DNA of 64,000 nucleotides from Streptomyces tanashiensis (GTDB taxonomy: Bacteria; Actinomycetota; Actinomycetes; Streptomycetales; Streptomycetaceae). The stretch covers positions 682,001 to 746,000 of the forward strand of contig NZ_BMRZ01000002.1 in the NCBI RefSeq assembly GCF_014648895.1, in the 5' to 3' direction. The notes beneath the pieces were generated by a model that saw only the letters and a program-made list of their open reading frames with translations, did not search any database and was not told the DNA's origin. Shown one piece after another: positions 19,749-29,065 of this stretch. The position numbers were made by a program, and so were the translations under genes. Within the stretch, counting starts at the first letter, position 1. Each line of letters begins with the position of its first letter.

Positions 19749-20522
19749 ATGGGACGCCTCGTACCGGCCGTGGCGCGGGCCCTGGACATCCTGGAGCTCT
19801 TCCTCGACGGAGACGGAACGCTCTCGGCCCCCGACATCGTGCGTCGGCTCCAGCTGCCGCGCACCACGGTCCACGAGCTGGTGACCACGCTGGCCGCCCG
19901 CTCGTACCTGATGCCGGTCCCGGAGCAGCCCGGGCGCTACCGGCTCGGCGTGCGGCCGTACCAGCTCGGCAGCCGGTACGCCGAACAGCTCGACCTGGCC
20001 GCCGAGGGCGGGCAGGTGGCCCGCGCCGTCGCCGAGACCTGCGACGAGACCGTGCACGTCGCCATCCTGGAGGACACGGACGTCATCTACATCGCCAAGG
20101 TGGATTCGACGCACGCCGTGCGCATGGTCTCCGCCGCCGGCCGCCGCCTCCCCGCGCACTGCACCTCCGTCGGCAAGATGCTGCTCGCCTCGCTGCCCGA
20201 GAAGGAGCTGGCGGACCGCGTCCCCGACGGGGCCGAGCTGGTCGCGATGACCCCGAACAGCGTCACCGACCCTGCCGCGCTGCGCGCGGCGCTGGCCGAG
20301 GTGCGGCGGCGCGGCATCGCCCTGGAGAGCCGCGAGTCCAATCCGGACGTGAGCTGCGTGGCCGCGCCCGTGCGGGACCGCTCCGGCCGGGTGGTCGCCG
20401 CCCTGTCGATCTCCGTGCCGATGATCCGCTGGAGCGAGGCGCGCCGCGCCGAGCTGGAGGAGCTGGCCGTCAAGGGGGCCACGGATCTCTCCGAGCGGCT
20501 CGGCCACCGGAGCCCCGCGTGA
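19749..20522 (+). CDS. IclR-family transcriptional regulator
   Basis: A 257-aa IclR-type regulator. The winged HTH (residues about 5-65, with LSAPDIVRRLQLPRTTVHELVTTL) is followed by a GAF-like effector domain (about 80-250) containing HCTSVGKMLLA and SCVAAPV, the usual ligand-pocket motifs. ATG 19749 follows AAGGAAGGGGG; the upstream extension lacks the family N-terminus. Its last codons overlap the lactonase start (GTGA), so the two are cotranscribed. The convergent operon on the other strand encodes a sugar importer and oxidising enzymes. A sugar acid or lactone is a plausible effector, by inference. Confidence 0.9.
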   Translation: MGRLVPAVARALDILELFLDGDGTLSAPDIVRRLQLPRTTVHELVTTLAARSYLMPVPEQPGRYRLGVRPYQLGSRYAEQLDLAAEGGQVARAVAETCDETVHVAILEDTDVIYIAKVDSTHAVRMVSAAGRRLPAHCTSVGKMLLASLPEKELADRVPDGAELVAMTPNSVTDPAALRAALAEVRRRGIALESRESNPDVSCVAAPVRDRSGRVVAALSISVPMIRWSEARRAELEELAVKGATDLSERLGHRSPA

Positions 20523-21364
20523 TCGAGGTGGCGGTACGGGAGTACGCGGAGCTCGGCGAGGGGCCCACCTGGGATCCGGCCCTCGGGCGGCTGATCTGGG
20601 TCGACATCCTGGGCTCCCGGGTGCACACGTACGACCCTGCCTCCGGGCGCCGCACCGTCCTCGCCACCGAGCAGCACGTGGGCGCGGCCAAGCCGCGCGC
20701 GAACGGCGGTCTCGTCGTCAACCTCCGCGACGGCGTGGGGGTCTACGACGCTCAAGGGGCGTTCAGGTGGCTGCACCGCGAGCCGGTACCCGGTCGTCGG
20801 GGCAACGACGCCGCCGTCGCCCCCGACGGGGCGTTGTGGGCGGGCACCATGGGCTACGACGAGGCTCCCGGCGGCGGCACTCTGTCCCGGGTGGCGCCGG
20901 ACGGCACGGTCCGCGCGGTCCTCGGCGATGTCGCCGTCAGCAACGGCACCGGCTGGAGTCCCGACGGCCGGCGGATGTACTACATCGACTCGCCCACCCG
21001 CCGCGTCGACGTCTTCTGCGTCGATCCCGACACCCAGGACCCGGTGAACCGCCGCCCGTTGGCCGTCGTCGAGGACGGCGCGGGATTCCCCGACGGACTG
21101 ACCGTCGACGCCGACGGCTGTGTGTGGGTGGCGCTGTGGGACGGCGGGGCGGTCCGCCGCTACACGCCTTCCGGGGCGCTCGACCGGATCCTGCCGCTGC
21201 CCGTGCGCCGGCCCACGGCCTGCGCGTTCGGCGGGCCGGACCTCACCGATCTGTACGTGACGACGGCGCGGACCGGCCTGGACCGCCCGCACCCGCTGTC
21301 CGGCTCCGTGCTCGTGGTGCCCGGCGCGGGACGGGGTCTGCCCCAGCCGGCCTTCGCCGGCTAG
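20519..21364 (+). CDS. SMP-30/gluconolactonase-family sugar lactonase
   Basis: A 281-aa six-bladed beta-propeller of the SMP-30/LRE family, which hydrolyses sugar lactones to aldonic acids using a divalent metal. Family signatures are visible: GEGPTWDPALGRLIWVDI near the N-terminus (metal Glu), the NDAAVAPDGALWAGTMGYDE segment, and SNGTGWSPDGRRMYYIDS with the Asn/Asp ligands. It has no signal peptide. GTG 20519 overlaps the iclR stop. With the zinc dehydrogenase and the enolase-type dehydratase at 26.4-28.6 kb it would form steps two to three of an oxidative, non-phosphorylating sugar pathway. The substrate (galactose, arabinose, fucose or other) cannot be read from the sequence. Confidence 0.88.
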   Translation: MIEVAVREYAELGEGPTWDPALGRLIWVDILGSRVHTYDPASGRRTVLATEQHVGAAKPRANGGLVVNLRDGVGVYDAQGAFRWLHREPVPGRRGNDAAVAPDGALWAGTMGYDEAPGGGTLSRVAPDGTVRAVLGDVAVSNGTGWSPDGRRMYYIDSPTRRVDVFCVDPDTQDPVNRRPLAVVEDGAGFPDGLTVDADGCVWVALWDGGAVRRYTPSGALDRILPLPVRRPTACAFGGPDLTDLYVTTARTGLDRPHPLSGSVLVVPGAGRGLPQPAFAG

Positions 21365-21392
21365 GTCGGACCCCGGGCCCGGAGGAGACGCC

Positions 21393-22613
21393 TCAGGCGC
21401 CGACCCGCCGCTTGTTCCACACGTCGAAGCCGACCGCGGCCAGCAGCACCAGACCCTTGATGACCTGCTGCCAGTCGGTGCCGATGCCCACCAGGTTCAT
21501 GCCGTTGTTGAGCACACCGAGCACCAGGCCGCCGATGATGGCGCCGAGCACCGTGCCGACGCCGCCGCTCATCGAGGCACCCCCGATGAACGAGGCGGCG
21601 ATGGCCTCCAGTTCGAAGTTCAGCCCGGCCTTCGGGGAGGCCGCGTTGAAGCGGGCCGCGAAGACCAGACCGGCGAGCGCCGCCAGCATGCCCATGTTGA
21701 GGAAGACCAGGAAGGTGACCTTCCGGTCCCGTACGCCGGACAGCTTGGCCGCGGGCAGGTTGCCGCCGATGGCGTACACGTGGCGGCCGATGACCGCGTT
21801 GCGCATCAGGTAGCCGAAGCCGACGAGGAGCGCCGCCAGGATCAGCAGCACCACCGGCGCGCCCTTGTAGCTGGCGAGCAGCAGCGTGAAGACCAGGACT
21901 GCCGCTGTCAGCGCGGCGAGCTTCACCGCGAACAGCCCGGTCGGCAGCACCTCGAGCGCGTACGCGCTCTGCCGGCGCCGGTCGCGGACCTCCTGGCGGA
22001 TCACCACGGCGATCAGCACGAGGCCGAGCACCAGGGTCAGGTTGTGGTAGTTCGTGGTGGGGCCGACCTCCGGCAGGAAGCCGTTGGCCAGCTTCTGCAG
22101 GCTGTCGGGGAACGGGCCGAGGGTCTGCCCCTTGAGGAAGACCTCGGTCAGGCCCCTGAAGACGAGCATCCCGGCGAGTGTGACGATGAACGACGGCATC
22201 CCGGCGTAGGCGATGAGCAGTCCCTGGGCGGCGCCCGCGACGGCGCCGATGGCCAGGCAGAGCAGCGCCGCGACCGGCCATGGCAGGTCGTGCTGGACCA
22301 TCAGCACGGCCCCCACACCGCCGACGAACGCGGTGATCGAGCCGACCGACAGGTCGATGTGCCCGGCCACGATGACGATCATCATGCCGATGGCGAGGAT
22401 CAGAATGTAGCTGTTCTGCAGCACCAGGTTGGACACGTTGCGCGGCAGCAGCAGGTCGCCGCCGGTCCACACGGCGAACAGCGCCACGATGACACCGAGG
22501 GCGATCAGCATGCCGTACTGGCGCATGTTGCGGCGCATGCCGTCCAGCAGCGGCCGGGCGGCGCCCCCGGCCGGGCGGGACGCCGGCTTCTCGACCGTGA
22601 CGTCAGCGCTCAT
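21393..22613 (-). CDS. Sugar ABC transporter permease (GguB/XylH/MmsB type)
   Basis: A 406-aa CUT2-class permease with about ten hydrophobic segments. The family signature is clear: [13 protein letters not shown] near residue 90, [11 protein letters not shown], and [32 protein letters not shown] near the C-terminus. Length is normal for the GguB/XylH subgroup, which is longer than RbsC. It overlaps the ATPase gene by 11 bases and is the last gene of a binding protein / ATPase / permease set. GguAB-ChvE systems carry arabinose, galactose, xylose and glucose; the exact sugar here is unknown. Confidence 0.92.
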   Translation of the reverse strand: MSADVTVEKPASRPAGGAARPLLDGMRRNMRQYGMLIALGVIVALFAVWTGGDLLLPRNVSNLVLQNSYILILAIGMMIVIVAGHIDLSVGSITAFVGGVGAVLMVQHDLPWPVAALLCLAIGAVAGAAQGLLIAYAGMPSFIVTLAGMLVFRGLTEVFLKGQTLGPFPDSLQKLANGFLPEVGPTTNYHNLTLVLGLVLIAVVIRQEVRDRRRQSAYALEVLPTGLFAVKLAALTAAVLVFTLLLASYKGAPVVLLILAALLVGFGYLMRNAVIGRHVYAIGGNLPAAKLSGVRDRKVTFLVFLNMGMLAALAGLVFAARFNAASPKAGLNFELEAIAASFIGGASMSGGVGTVLGAIIGGLVLGVLNNGMNLVGIGTDWQQVIKGLVLLAAVGFDVWNKRRVGA

Positions 22614-24165
22614 CGTCGTTCTCCCTCGTGTCTTCCTTGGTCATGTGGCGCATCAGGACGTCCTGCGTCGCCTCCGAGCGGGGCACCTCGCCGGTGAGCC
22701 GGCCCGCGGCCATGGTGTAGATCCGGTCGCACATGCCGAGCAGTTCGGGCAGTTCGGAGGAGATGACGATCACCGCCTTGCCCTCGGCCGCCAGCCGGTC
22801 GATCACCGTGTAGATCTCGTACTTGGCGCCGACGTCGATCCCCCGCGTCGGCTCGTCCAGGATCAGCACGTCCGGTCCGGCGAAGATCCATTTGCTGAGG
22901 ACGACCTTCTGCTGGTTGCCGCCGGACAGCCGGCCCACCGGTTCGAAGACGGTGGGCGCCTTGATGTTCATGGAGGTACGGAATCCCTCGGCGACCCGGC
23001 GCTCCTCGTGGGCGTCGACCACGCCCCGCCGGGCGACCCTGTGGAGGGCGCTGAGCGAGATGTTCCGCCCGATGGTGTCGATGAGGTTCAGCCCGTAGTG
23101 CTTGCGGTCCTCGGTGACGTACGCGATGCCGTGGGCGACCGCCTCCGGGACGCTGCGGGTGCGGATCGCCTCGCCGTCCTTGAGGACCGTGCCGCCGCCG
23201 AACCGTCCGTACGAGCGGCCGAAGACGCTCATCGCGAGCTCGGTGCGGCCCGCGCCCATGAGACCCGCGATGCCCACGATCTCGCCGCGCCGGACCGACA
23301 GCGAGACCCCGTCGACGACCCTGCGCTGCCGGTCGATCGGGTGGAAGACGGTCCAGTCGCGGATCTCCAGGGCCGGGGCGGTGCCCGGCTCGCCGGCGAA
23401 AGGCGTGCGGTCCGGGAAGCGGTGGTCGAGGTCCCGACCGATCATGCCGCTGATGATCCGGTCCTCGCTGGTGGCCGGGTCCGTCACGTCGAGGGTCTCG
23501 ATGCTCCGGCCGTCGCGCAGGATCGTCACCGTGTCGGCGACCCGCCGGATCTCGCCCAGCTTGTGCGAGATGACGATCGAGGTGATCCCCTGCTGTTTCA
23601 ACTCCGATATCAGGCGCAGCAGTTGAGCACTGTCCTCGTCGTTGAGCGCGGCGGTCGGCTCGTCCAGGACGAGCAGCTTCACCTCCTTCGAGAGCGCCTT
23701 GGCGATCTCCACGAGCTGCTGCTTGCCGACGCCGATGTCCGCGACCCGGGTCTGCGGGTGCTCGTCGAGGCCGACCCTGCGCATGAGCCGGGCCGCCTCC
23801 TTCAGCGTCTCGTTCCAGCCGACGATCCCCCGCGAGGCGCGTTCGTTGCCGAGGAAGATGTTCTCGGCGATGGACAGGTACGGCACCAGAGCCAGCTCCT
23901 GGTGGATGATCACGATGCCGAGCCGCTCGCTCGCCCGGATGTCCCGGAAGCGGCAGGCAGCGCCCTCGAAGAGGATCTGCCCCTCGTAACTGCCGTGCGG
24001 GTGGACGCCGGAGAGGACCTTCATCAGGGTCGACTTGCCGGCGCCGTTCTCGCCGCAGAGGGCGTGGACCTCGCCCCGGCGGACCGTCAGTGTGACGTCC
24101 GACAGCGCCCGGACTCCGGGGAAGGTCTTGCCGATCGAACGCATCTCCAGGACGAGTCCGTTCAT
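22603..24165 (-). CDS. Sugar ABC transporter, tandem ATP-binding protein (GguA/XylG/MmsA type)
   Basis: A 520-aa double ATPase of the CUT2 class. The first cassette has Walker [10 protein letters not shown] (about residues 38-46), signature [13 protein letters not shown] and Walker [12 protein letters not shown]. The second has the degenerate Walker [11 protein letters not shown], signature [14 protein letters not shown] and Walker [14 protein letters not shown]. This degenerate second Walker A is normal for the family. It lies between the binding-protein gene (12 bp upstream) and the permease (overlapping). It energises import of a monosaccharide. Confidence 0.95.
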   Translation of the reverse strand: MNGLVLEMRSIGKTFPGVRALSDVTLTVRRGEVHALCGENGAGKSTLMKVLSGVHPHGSYEGQILFEGAACRFRDIRASERLGIVIIHQELALVPYLSIAENIFLGNERASRGIVGWNETLKEAARLMRRVGLDEHPQTRVADIGVGKQQLVEIAKALSKEVKLLVLDEPTAALNDEDSAQLLRLISELKQQGITSIVISHKLGEIRRVADTVTILRDGRSIETLDVTDPATSEDRIISGMIGRDLDHRFPDRTPFAGEPGTAPALEIRDWTVFHPIDRQRRVVDGVSLSVRRGEIVGIAGLMGAGRTELAMSVFGRSYGRFGGGTVLKDGEAIRTRSVPEAVAHGIAYVTEDRKHYGLNLIDTIGRNISLSALHRVARRGVVDAHEERRVAEGFRTSMNIKAPTVFEPVGRLSGGNQQKVVLSKWIFAGPDVLILDEPTRGIDVGAKYEIYTVIDRLAAEGKAVIVISSELPELLGMCDRIYTMAAGRLTGEVPRSEATQDVLMRHMTKEDTRENDDER

Positions 24166-24177
24166 GTTCGCCCCCGA

Positions 24178-25293
24178 CTACTTCAGGTCCGTGGCGGTGT
24201 AGTAGCCGCCGCCGACCAACACCTGCGCGTAGTTGGTCTTGTCGACGCTCACCGGGTCGAGCAGGTAGGCGGGGACGACCTTGCTGCCGTTGTCGTACGT
24301 CTTGTCGTCGTTGACCTCGGGCTTCTTGTCGTGCAGTACCGCGTCCACCATGTTCGCGGCGACCTTGGCGAGTTCCCGGGTGTCCTTGTAGACGGTCTGC
24401 GTCTGCTCGCCCGCGATGATCGACTTCACCGAGGCGAGCTCGGCGTCCTGGCCGGTGACCACCGGCAGCGGCTTGGTCTTCGAGCCGTAGTCGTCGGACT
24501 TGAGCGCGGACAGGATGCCGATGGAGATGCCGTCGTACGGCGAGAGCACCGCGTCGACCCGCTCGGTCTTGTACGCGGAGGTGAGGATGTCGTCCATCCG
24601 CTTCTGCGCGGTGCCGCCGTCCCAGCGCAGGGTGGTGACCTGGTTGAGCGCCGTCTGGCCCGAGCCGACCACCAGCTGCTTCTTCTCGATGTACGGGTTC
24701 AGGACGCTCATCGCGCCGCCGAAGAAGTACTTGGTGTTGTTGTCGTCGTTGGAACCGGCGAACAGCTCGATGCGGAACGGACCCTTCTTCGAGCCGTCCT
24801 TCAGGCCGAGCTTCTCGACGATGTACGTGGCCTGGAGCTCGCCGACCTTCGCGTTGTCGAAGGAGGCGTAGTAGTCGACGTTCTTCGAGCCGAGGATCAG
24901 CCGGTCGTAGGCGATGACCGGGATGTGCGCGTCGGCGGCCTGCTGGAGCACGTTGTTCAGGGACTTGTTGTCGATCGCGGCGACCACCAGGGCCTTCACG
25001 CCCTGGGTGATCAGGTTCTCGATCTGGGCCACCTGCTGGTCCGGGTCGTCCTCGCCGAAGACCAGCCTGGTCTTGTACCCCTTCGCCTCCAGGTTCTTGA
25101 CGACGTTCCTGCCGTCGGCGATCCACCGCTCGGACGACTGGGTCGGCATCGCGATGCCGATGGTGGCACCCTCGGCACCACCCGAGGCGTTCTTGCCTCC
25201 GCCTTCGGCGCTCTGCCCGCAGGCGGCGAGCGCGAGGGAGGCGGTCACGGCCAGGGCGCCGGTCACGGCGGCTCTGCGGTTGCGCATGGTCAT
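24178..25293 (-). CDS. Sugar ABC transporter substrate-binding lipoprotein (ChvE type)
   Basis: A 371-aa periplasmic-binding-protein-fold lipoprotein. The lipobox is LAAC at about residues 21-24, so it is anchored outside the membrane. The ChvE/XylF signature region is visible ([49 protein letters not shown]). ATG 25293 overlaps the stop of the upstream gene (TGATG); the longer frame upstream is a shadow. ChvE-like proteins bind galactose, arabinose, glucose or xylose. It is probably transcribed from the promoter beside the 26291 operator. Confidence 0.9.
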   Translation of the reverse strand: MTMRNRRAAVTGALAVTASLALAACGQSAEGGGKNASGGAEGATIGIAMPTQSSERWIADGRNVVKNLEAKGYKTRLVFGEDDPDQQVAQIENLITQGVKALVVAAIDNKSLNNVLQQAADAHIPVIAYDRLILGSKNVDYYASFDNAKVGELQATYIVEKLGLKDGSKKGPFRIELFAGSNDDNNTKYFFGGAMSVLNPYIEKKQLVVGSGQTALNQVTTLRWDGGTAQKRMDDILTSAYKTERVDAVLSPYDGISIGILSALKSDDYGSKTKPLPVVTGQDAELASVKSIIAGEQTQTVYKDTRELAKVAANMVDAVLHDKKPEVNDDKTYDNGSKVVPAYLLDPVSVDKTNYAQVLVGGGYYTATDLK

Positions 25294-26276
25294 CAGTCCT
25301 CGTTCTTCTCGTCGTTGAGATCGAAGCGATTCAGGAGCCCCGGCAGCCGGGAGCCGAGCGGCGCCATCGCGCCGTCCGCGCCGTGCCGGGAGAGCAGGTC
25401 GAGGGCGAGCCGGCCGCGCCGCACCCGCTCCCGGGCGGTGTCCAGGGCGAGGGTCCGCAGGTGCGTGCCGTACGGATAGATCCCGGGCGCCTTGGACAGG
25501 CCGAACTTCAGGTAGAGCGGTGCGCCGCGCCGGATCAGCTCGGCCACCTCGTACATCCGCACATATCCGCCGAGGTCGTCGGGGGCCTCGATGTACATGT
25601 CCATGGGGGCGGCGGACACCCTTCGGATACCGGTGAGATGATCGAGCGTCAGATCGCTCGGTACGTTGATCGAGTCGGCGCCGAGCCGTTCGTACACCGC
25701 GTACGAGGCGGGGTTGACCGGACCGATCAGCGCGGAGACCTTGAGCGTCGTCTCGGCAGGGATGATGCCCCGGGTCCGGGCACGGTGCAGGGTCCACAGC
25801 ACGCCCTCGTCCGCGACGAGCAGGCACTTCACGCCCAACTCCGTGGCACGTACGGCGTCTTCGACGCATCCGGCGACGGCGTCGTGGCCGCGCGCCCGCA
25901 GCCCGGCCCCCCGCGAGTCGGTGCGCGCGGAGCCGCCGATGTCCCAGGTGCCGCGCGGGCCGGTGAACAGGCAGAGTTCGATGGCGCGTTCGTCGGTCGC
26001 GGCGACCATCTCGGCGATCTCGGCATCGGTCAGCATCCACACGCCACTGCCCTGACTGATCCGGTGCACGGGCACGTCGAGCCGGTCGGCCTCTCCCAGG
26101 ACCACGGCCAGCGCCTCGGGGCCCTCGCAGGACGGAATCTCGGTGCGCCAGCGACCCCCGCCGGGGAAGGCGTGCGGCGAGGCGTCGGCGGGGTCCGGGG
26201 CGGGCATCCCCAGGCCGAGTGCGGCGAGCGCCTGCTCGGCGGGCCGGCGGGCGGGCGGGGCGGAGGCGTCGTTCAC
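25293..26276 (-). CDS. TIM-barrel protein resembling the U32 peptidase family
   Basis: A 327-aa soluble protein of uncertain role. The pattern ([55 protein letters not shown]) suggests a (beta/alpha)8 barrel of the U32-like group. The segment [11 protein letters not shown] and the charged barrel ends could bind a sugar acid, but I see no certain catalytic set. GTG 26276 is preceded by AAGGA. It is the first gene of the importer operon and its stop overlaps the binding protein start. A GTTCGAAATATCGGAC operator lies 15 bp before it. An aldolase-like or accessory metabolic role would fit the pathway gap, but this is a guess. Confidence 0.55.
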   Translation of the reverse strand: MNDASAPPARRPAEQALAALGLGMPAPDPADASPHAFPGGGRWRTEIPSCEGPEALAVVLGEADRLDVPVHRISQGSGVWMLTDAEIAEMVAATDERAIELCLFTGPRGTWDIGGSARTDSRGAGLRARGHDAVAGCVEDAVRATELGVKCLLVADEGVLWTLHRARTRGIIPAETTLKVSALIGPVNPASYAVYERLGADSINVPSDLTLDHLTGIRRVSAAPMDMYIEAPDDLGGYVRMYEVAELIRRGAPLYLKFGLSKAPGIYPYGTHLRTLALDTARERVRRGRLALDLLSRHGADGAMAPLGSRLPGLLNRFDLNDEKNED

Positions 26277-26290
26277 AGTCTGTCCTTCGT

Positions 26291-26306
26291 GTTCGAAATA
26301 TCGGAC
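26291..26306. promoter_or_regulatory. IclR-type operator before the importer operon
   Basis: GTTCGAAATATCGGAC is a 6-4-6 imperfect palindrome right upstream of the U32-like gene. It resembles the sites at 19716 and 28586, so the IclR regulator is the likely binder. Confidence 0.55.
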
Positions 26307-26399
26307 ATGGTTCGGGGCTGTGGGGAGGGGCTGCCCTCACCCGTACCGGGCCGAGGTCTGCCCGGCCTCAGGGCGCGCCAGTCGGACAGACCCTGAGGC

Positions 26400-27407
26400 C
26401 TACGGCCGCAGCAGTACCTTGCCGACCTTCGGGTCGCCGGCCCCCACGAGCGCCATGGCCTGCCCGAATTCGGACAGCGGCAGCTCGTGCGTGACCAGCG
26501 GCAGCGGGTCGAGCAGCCCGGCCGCGAACAGGCGCGTGGCGTGCGCCCAGGCCGCCGGCGGGGCACCGAAGACGGTGTGCACCGTCAGCTGCCGGACGAC
26601 CAGGCCGGTGGGATCGAGCCCCTCGGCGCCAGGGGCCGGGATGCCGGTCAGGACCAGGCGACCGCCGCGCCGCAGCAGGCCGGCGGCGGTGCGGGCGGCG
26701 TCGGCGGAGCCGCCTGCCTCGACCACCACGTCGAAGTCGTCCGGGAGGCCCTGGTCGCGGATACGGAAATCGGTGGCGCCGAGCCGCCGGGCGAGCTGCT
26801 CCCGCTCGGGCTCCACACCGACGACCAGCAGCCGCGCCGGGGAGGCCGCCGCGAGGATCCGCACCGCGAGCAGGCCGAGGGCGCCGGTGCCGACCACCGC
26901 GACCCGCTCTCCGGGCCGGGCGCCCGCCTTGAGCGCCGCCGCCGCCGCGCAGGCCGCGGGCTCCAGAAGGGCGGCCGCGGTCAGGTCGGCGTCGTCGGGC
27001 AGGACGTGCAGCAGCCGGGCCGGGAGGGTGAGGGTGGGGGCCATGGCGCCGGGCCGCGTGAAGCCGGTCTCCTCGTACCCGGCGGTGCACAGGGTCGTCT
27101 CGCCCGCGTGGCAGCGCTCACAGACCTGGCAGTTGCGGAAGCCCTCCCCCACCACCTTGCGGCCGGTCAGTGCGCCGGGCACGCCGGGGCCGACCCGCTC
27201 GACTGTCCCGGACCACTCGTGACCGGGGATGAGCGGGTAGCGGACGTACCCCTGGGGCCGGCTGCCCTGATAGACCTCGCGGTCACTGCCGCAGACACCG
27301 ACCGCGTGCACGGCCACCAGCGCCTCGCCCGGCCCGGGCTCGCGCGGCTCGTGCGCGACGAGCCGGAACGTCCCCGGTGCGTCGACGACGAGGGCCTCGC
27401 CGCTCAC
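26400..27407 (-). CDS. Zinc-dependent alcohol (sugar) dehydrogenase, MDR superfamily
   Basis: A 335-aa medium-chain dehydrogenase. The catalytic zinc site (GVCGSDREVY; GHEWSGTVE) and the structural-zinc Cys cluster (CQVCERCHAGETTLC, about residues 90-104) are present. The NAD(P) fold has VVGTGALGLLAVRILAAA near residue 168. It probably oxidises a sugar or polyol at the start of the pathway, giving a lactone for the SMP-30 enzyme. GTG 27407 overlaps the stop of the dehydratase gene, so the two are coupled; the longer frame upstream is a shadow. About 120 bp separate it from the importer operon, which has its own operator. Confidence 0.88.
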   Translation of the reverse strand: MSGEALVVDAPGTFRLVAHEPREPGPGEALVAVHAVGVCGSDREVYQGSRPQGYVRYPLIPGHEWSGTVERVGPGVPGALTGRKVVGEGFRNCQVCERCHAGETTLCTAGYEETGFTRPGAMAPTLTLPARLLHVLPDDADLTAAALLEPAACAAAAALKAGARPGERVAVVGTGALGLLAVRILAAASPARLLVVGVEPEREQLARRLGATDFRIRDQGLPDDFDVVVEAGGSADAARTAAGLLRRGGRLVLTGIPAPGAEGLDPTGLVVRQLTVHTVFGAPPAAWAHATRLFAAGLLDPLPLVTHELPLSEFGQAMALVGAGDPKVGKVLLRP

Positions 27408-28567
27408 CGGGCCCCCCGGGGCCGGCGCCGTTCCCAGCCCTCGGACCACAGGTCGAACCGGGCCTGCTGCTGCGGGAACTCGGCCGCCGCGTCCACGTCG
27501 AGTTCGACGCCGAGGCCGGGCGCCTCGGAGAGGTGGAAGCAACCCGTCTCCGGGTCCACCTGCGGAGCACCCTTGACCACCTTCTTGATCTCGGCGTCCG
27601 CGAAGTCGTTGAAGTGCTCCAGGACCTTGAAGTTCGGGGTGGTGAAGCCCACTTGGAGGGAGGCTGCGGTGAGGACCGGGCCGCCCACGTTGTGCGGGGC
27701 GACCATCATGTAGTGGGCCTCGGCGGTGGCGGCCAGCTTGCGGGTCTCCCAGATGCCGCCGATGTGGCCGACGTCCGGCTGGAGGATGTCCGCGGCCTGG
27801 TTCTCGAACAGTTCGCGGAACTCGATGCGGTCGTGGATCCGCTCGCCGGTGGCGATCGGCATGTCCACCTTGTCGGCCACCTTCTTGAGTGCCGCCAGGT
27901 TCTCCGGCGGCACCGGCTCCTCCAGCCAGGCCGGCCGGAACGGCGCGAGGTCGTGGGCCAGGCGCACCGCGGTGGAGGGGGAGAAGCGGCCGTGCATCTC
28001 CAGCATCAGCTCGGTGTCGGGTCCGATGGCGTCGCGCACCGCCTCGACGAGGGAGACGGCGTACCGGCTCCGCTCGTGGTCGAGCTCGAAGTGACCGTTC
28101 CCGAAGGGGTCGATCTTGAGGGCCCGGTAGCCGCGCTCGACCACGCCCCGGGCGGCCTTGTGGTAGGCCTCCGGGGTGCGCTCGGTGGTGTACCACCCGT
28201 TCGCGTAGGCCTTGACCCGGTCGGTCACCTTCCCGCCGAGCAGCTGCCAGACGGGCACGCCGAGTGCCTTGCCCTTGATGTCCCAGCAGGCCATCTCCAC
28301 GACCGCGATTCCGGACATCACGATCTCCCCGGCCCGGCCGTAGTCCCCGTACTTCATGCGCCGCACGAGATCCTCGACGGCGAACGGATCGGATCCGCGG
28401 ACGTGGTTGACCTCGGCCTCGCGCAGATAGCCGAGGAGCGCGTCGGTGTGACCCAGCATCCGGGTCTCGCCGATCCCGGTGATCCCCTCGTCGGTGTGGA
28501 CCTGGACGTAGGTCAGGTTGCGCCAGGGTGTTCCGACGACGTGCGTGCTGATTCCCGTGATCCGCAC
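27404..28567 (-). CDS. Enolase-superfamily sugar-acid dehydratase (galactonate dehydratase-like)
   Basis: A 387-aa mandelate racemase/muconate lactonizing enzyme-type protein. An N-terminal capping domain (residues 1-125) precedes a barrel with metal ligands in ELMLEMHGRF (the His of this motif is typical of galactonate dehydratase), WLEEPVPPEN and PIATGERIHDR, then QPDVGHIGGI and the APHNVGGPV base region. It should dehydrate an aldonic acid to a 2-keto-3-deoxy acid. The usual first Asp ligand of DgoD is Glu here (LEMHG), so the substrate may differ. GTG 28567 follows CAGGGAG. It is first in the operon, with GTTCGAAATT operators directly upstream. Confidence 0.88.
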   Translation of the reverse strand: MRITGISTHVVGTPWRNLTYVQVHTDEGITGIGETRMLGHTDALLGYLREAEVNHVRGSDPFAVEDLVRRMKYGDYGRAGEIVMSGIAVVEMACWDIKGKALGVPVWQLLGGKVTDRVKAYANGWYTTERTPEAYHKAARGVVERGYRALKIDPFGNGHFELDHERSRYAVSLVEAVRDAIGPDTELMLEMHGRFSPSTAVRLAHDLAPFRPAWLEEPVPPENLAALKKVADKVDMPIATGERIHDRIEFRELFENQAADILQPDVGHIGGIWETRKLAATAEAHYMMVAPHNVGGPVLTAASLQVGFTTPNFKVLEHFNDFADAEIKKVVKGAPQVDPETGCFHLSEAPGLGVELDVDAAAEFPQQQARFDLWSEGWERRRPRGAR

Positions 28568-28585
28568 AGTGACTGGCTCCCTGCT

Positions 28586-28616
28586 GTTCGAAATTTCGTC
28601 ATGCGTTCGAAATTCT
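28586..28616. promoter_or_regulatory. Direct GTTCGAAATT repeats before the dehydratase operon
   Basis: GTTCGAAATTTCG at 28586 and GTTCGAAATTCTG at 28605 are direct copies spaced 19 bp apart (two helical turns), upstream of the dehydratase start. They share the GTTCGA arm with the 26291 and 19716 sites, so IclR control is likely. Confidence 0.5.
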
Positions 28617-28726
28617 GGCGTGACAGTAGGGAGGCCACACGGGAGGCGTCAAGAGGTCGGACCGGACCGGCGCCCACGGCGTCACCGGCGGGCCGCCCGG
28701 GCGGCGTTCAGTTTCCGCGGGGTCCG

Positions 28727-29065
28727 CTACGGCTGGGCCCGCACGTCGACGAGCCGCTCGAAGAAGAACTCGTGCTTGAGGAAGGAGACGTCGTACTCGT
28801 GACCCGGGTACGGCGGGATCAGCTGGGCGGCCTGGAACAGCCGCCAGCCGTCCCGGAGCGCGGCCACCCCCGAGTCGTACGGCGGCTCGTCGCTGTCGCC
28901 CGTGGTGGGTGAGGTACGGCCGGTGCCGTCGTAGCGCGACCAGCCGACGACATGGGAGTCCAGCGCCGAGTCCGCCAGGTACAACACGAGCACCTGCTGC
29001 CGCAGTACCGGAGCGGTGGCGTCTCCGGTGTCCGCCCGCGCGGGAAGAGTCGCTTCGGTCGTCAT
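28727..29065 (-). CDS. Uncharacterised 112-aa protein paired with a PhyH dioxygenase
   Basis: A small soluble protein of 112 aa with no signal peptide or membrane segment. I do not recognise the family. It has a variable N-terminus, then VLVLYLADSALDSHVVGWSRYDG, a Ser/Thr/Gly stretch, and a conserved-looking C-terminus (GWRLFQAAQLIPPYPGHEYDVSFLKHEFFFERLV). ATG 29065 overlaps the dioxygenase stop (ATGA), so the two are coupled and may work together, for example as a small partner subunit. Confidence that it is a real gene is high because of the overlap and codon use. Confidence 0.7.
   Translation of the reverse strand: MTTEATLPARADTGDATAPVLRQQVLVLYLADSALDSHVVGWSRYDGTGRTSPTTGDSDEPPYDSGVAALRDGWRLFQAAQLIPPYPGHEYDVSFLKHEFFFERLVDVRAQP

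Noticed and set aside
22429..25479. Very long plus-strand open frames opposite the sugar ABC genes, and similar antisense frames elsewhere
   Set aside because: They are GC-bias shadows of the real minus-strand genes. They have no domain signatures and show Arg/Gly/Asp-rich composition.
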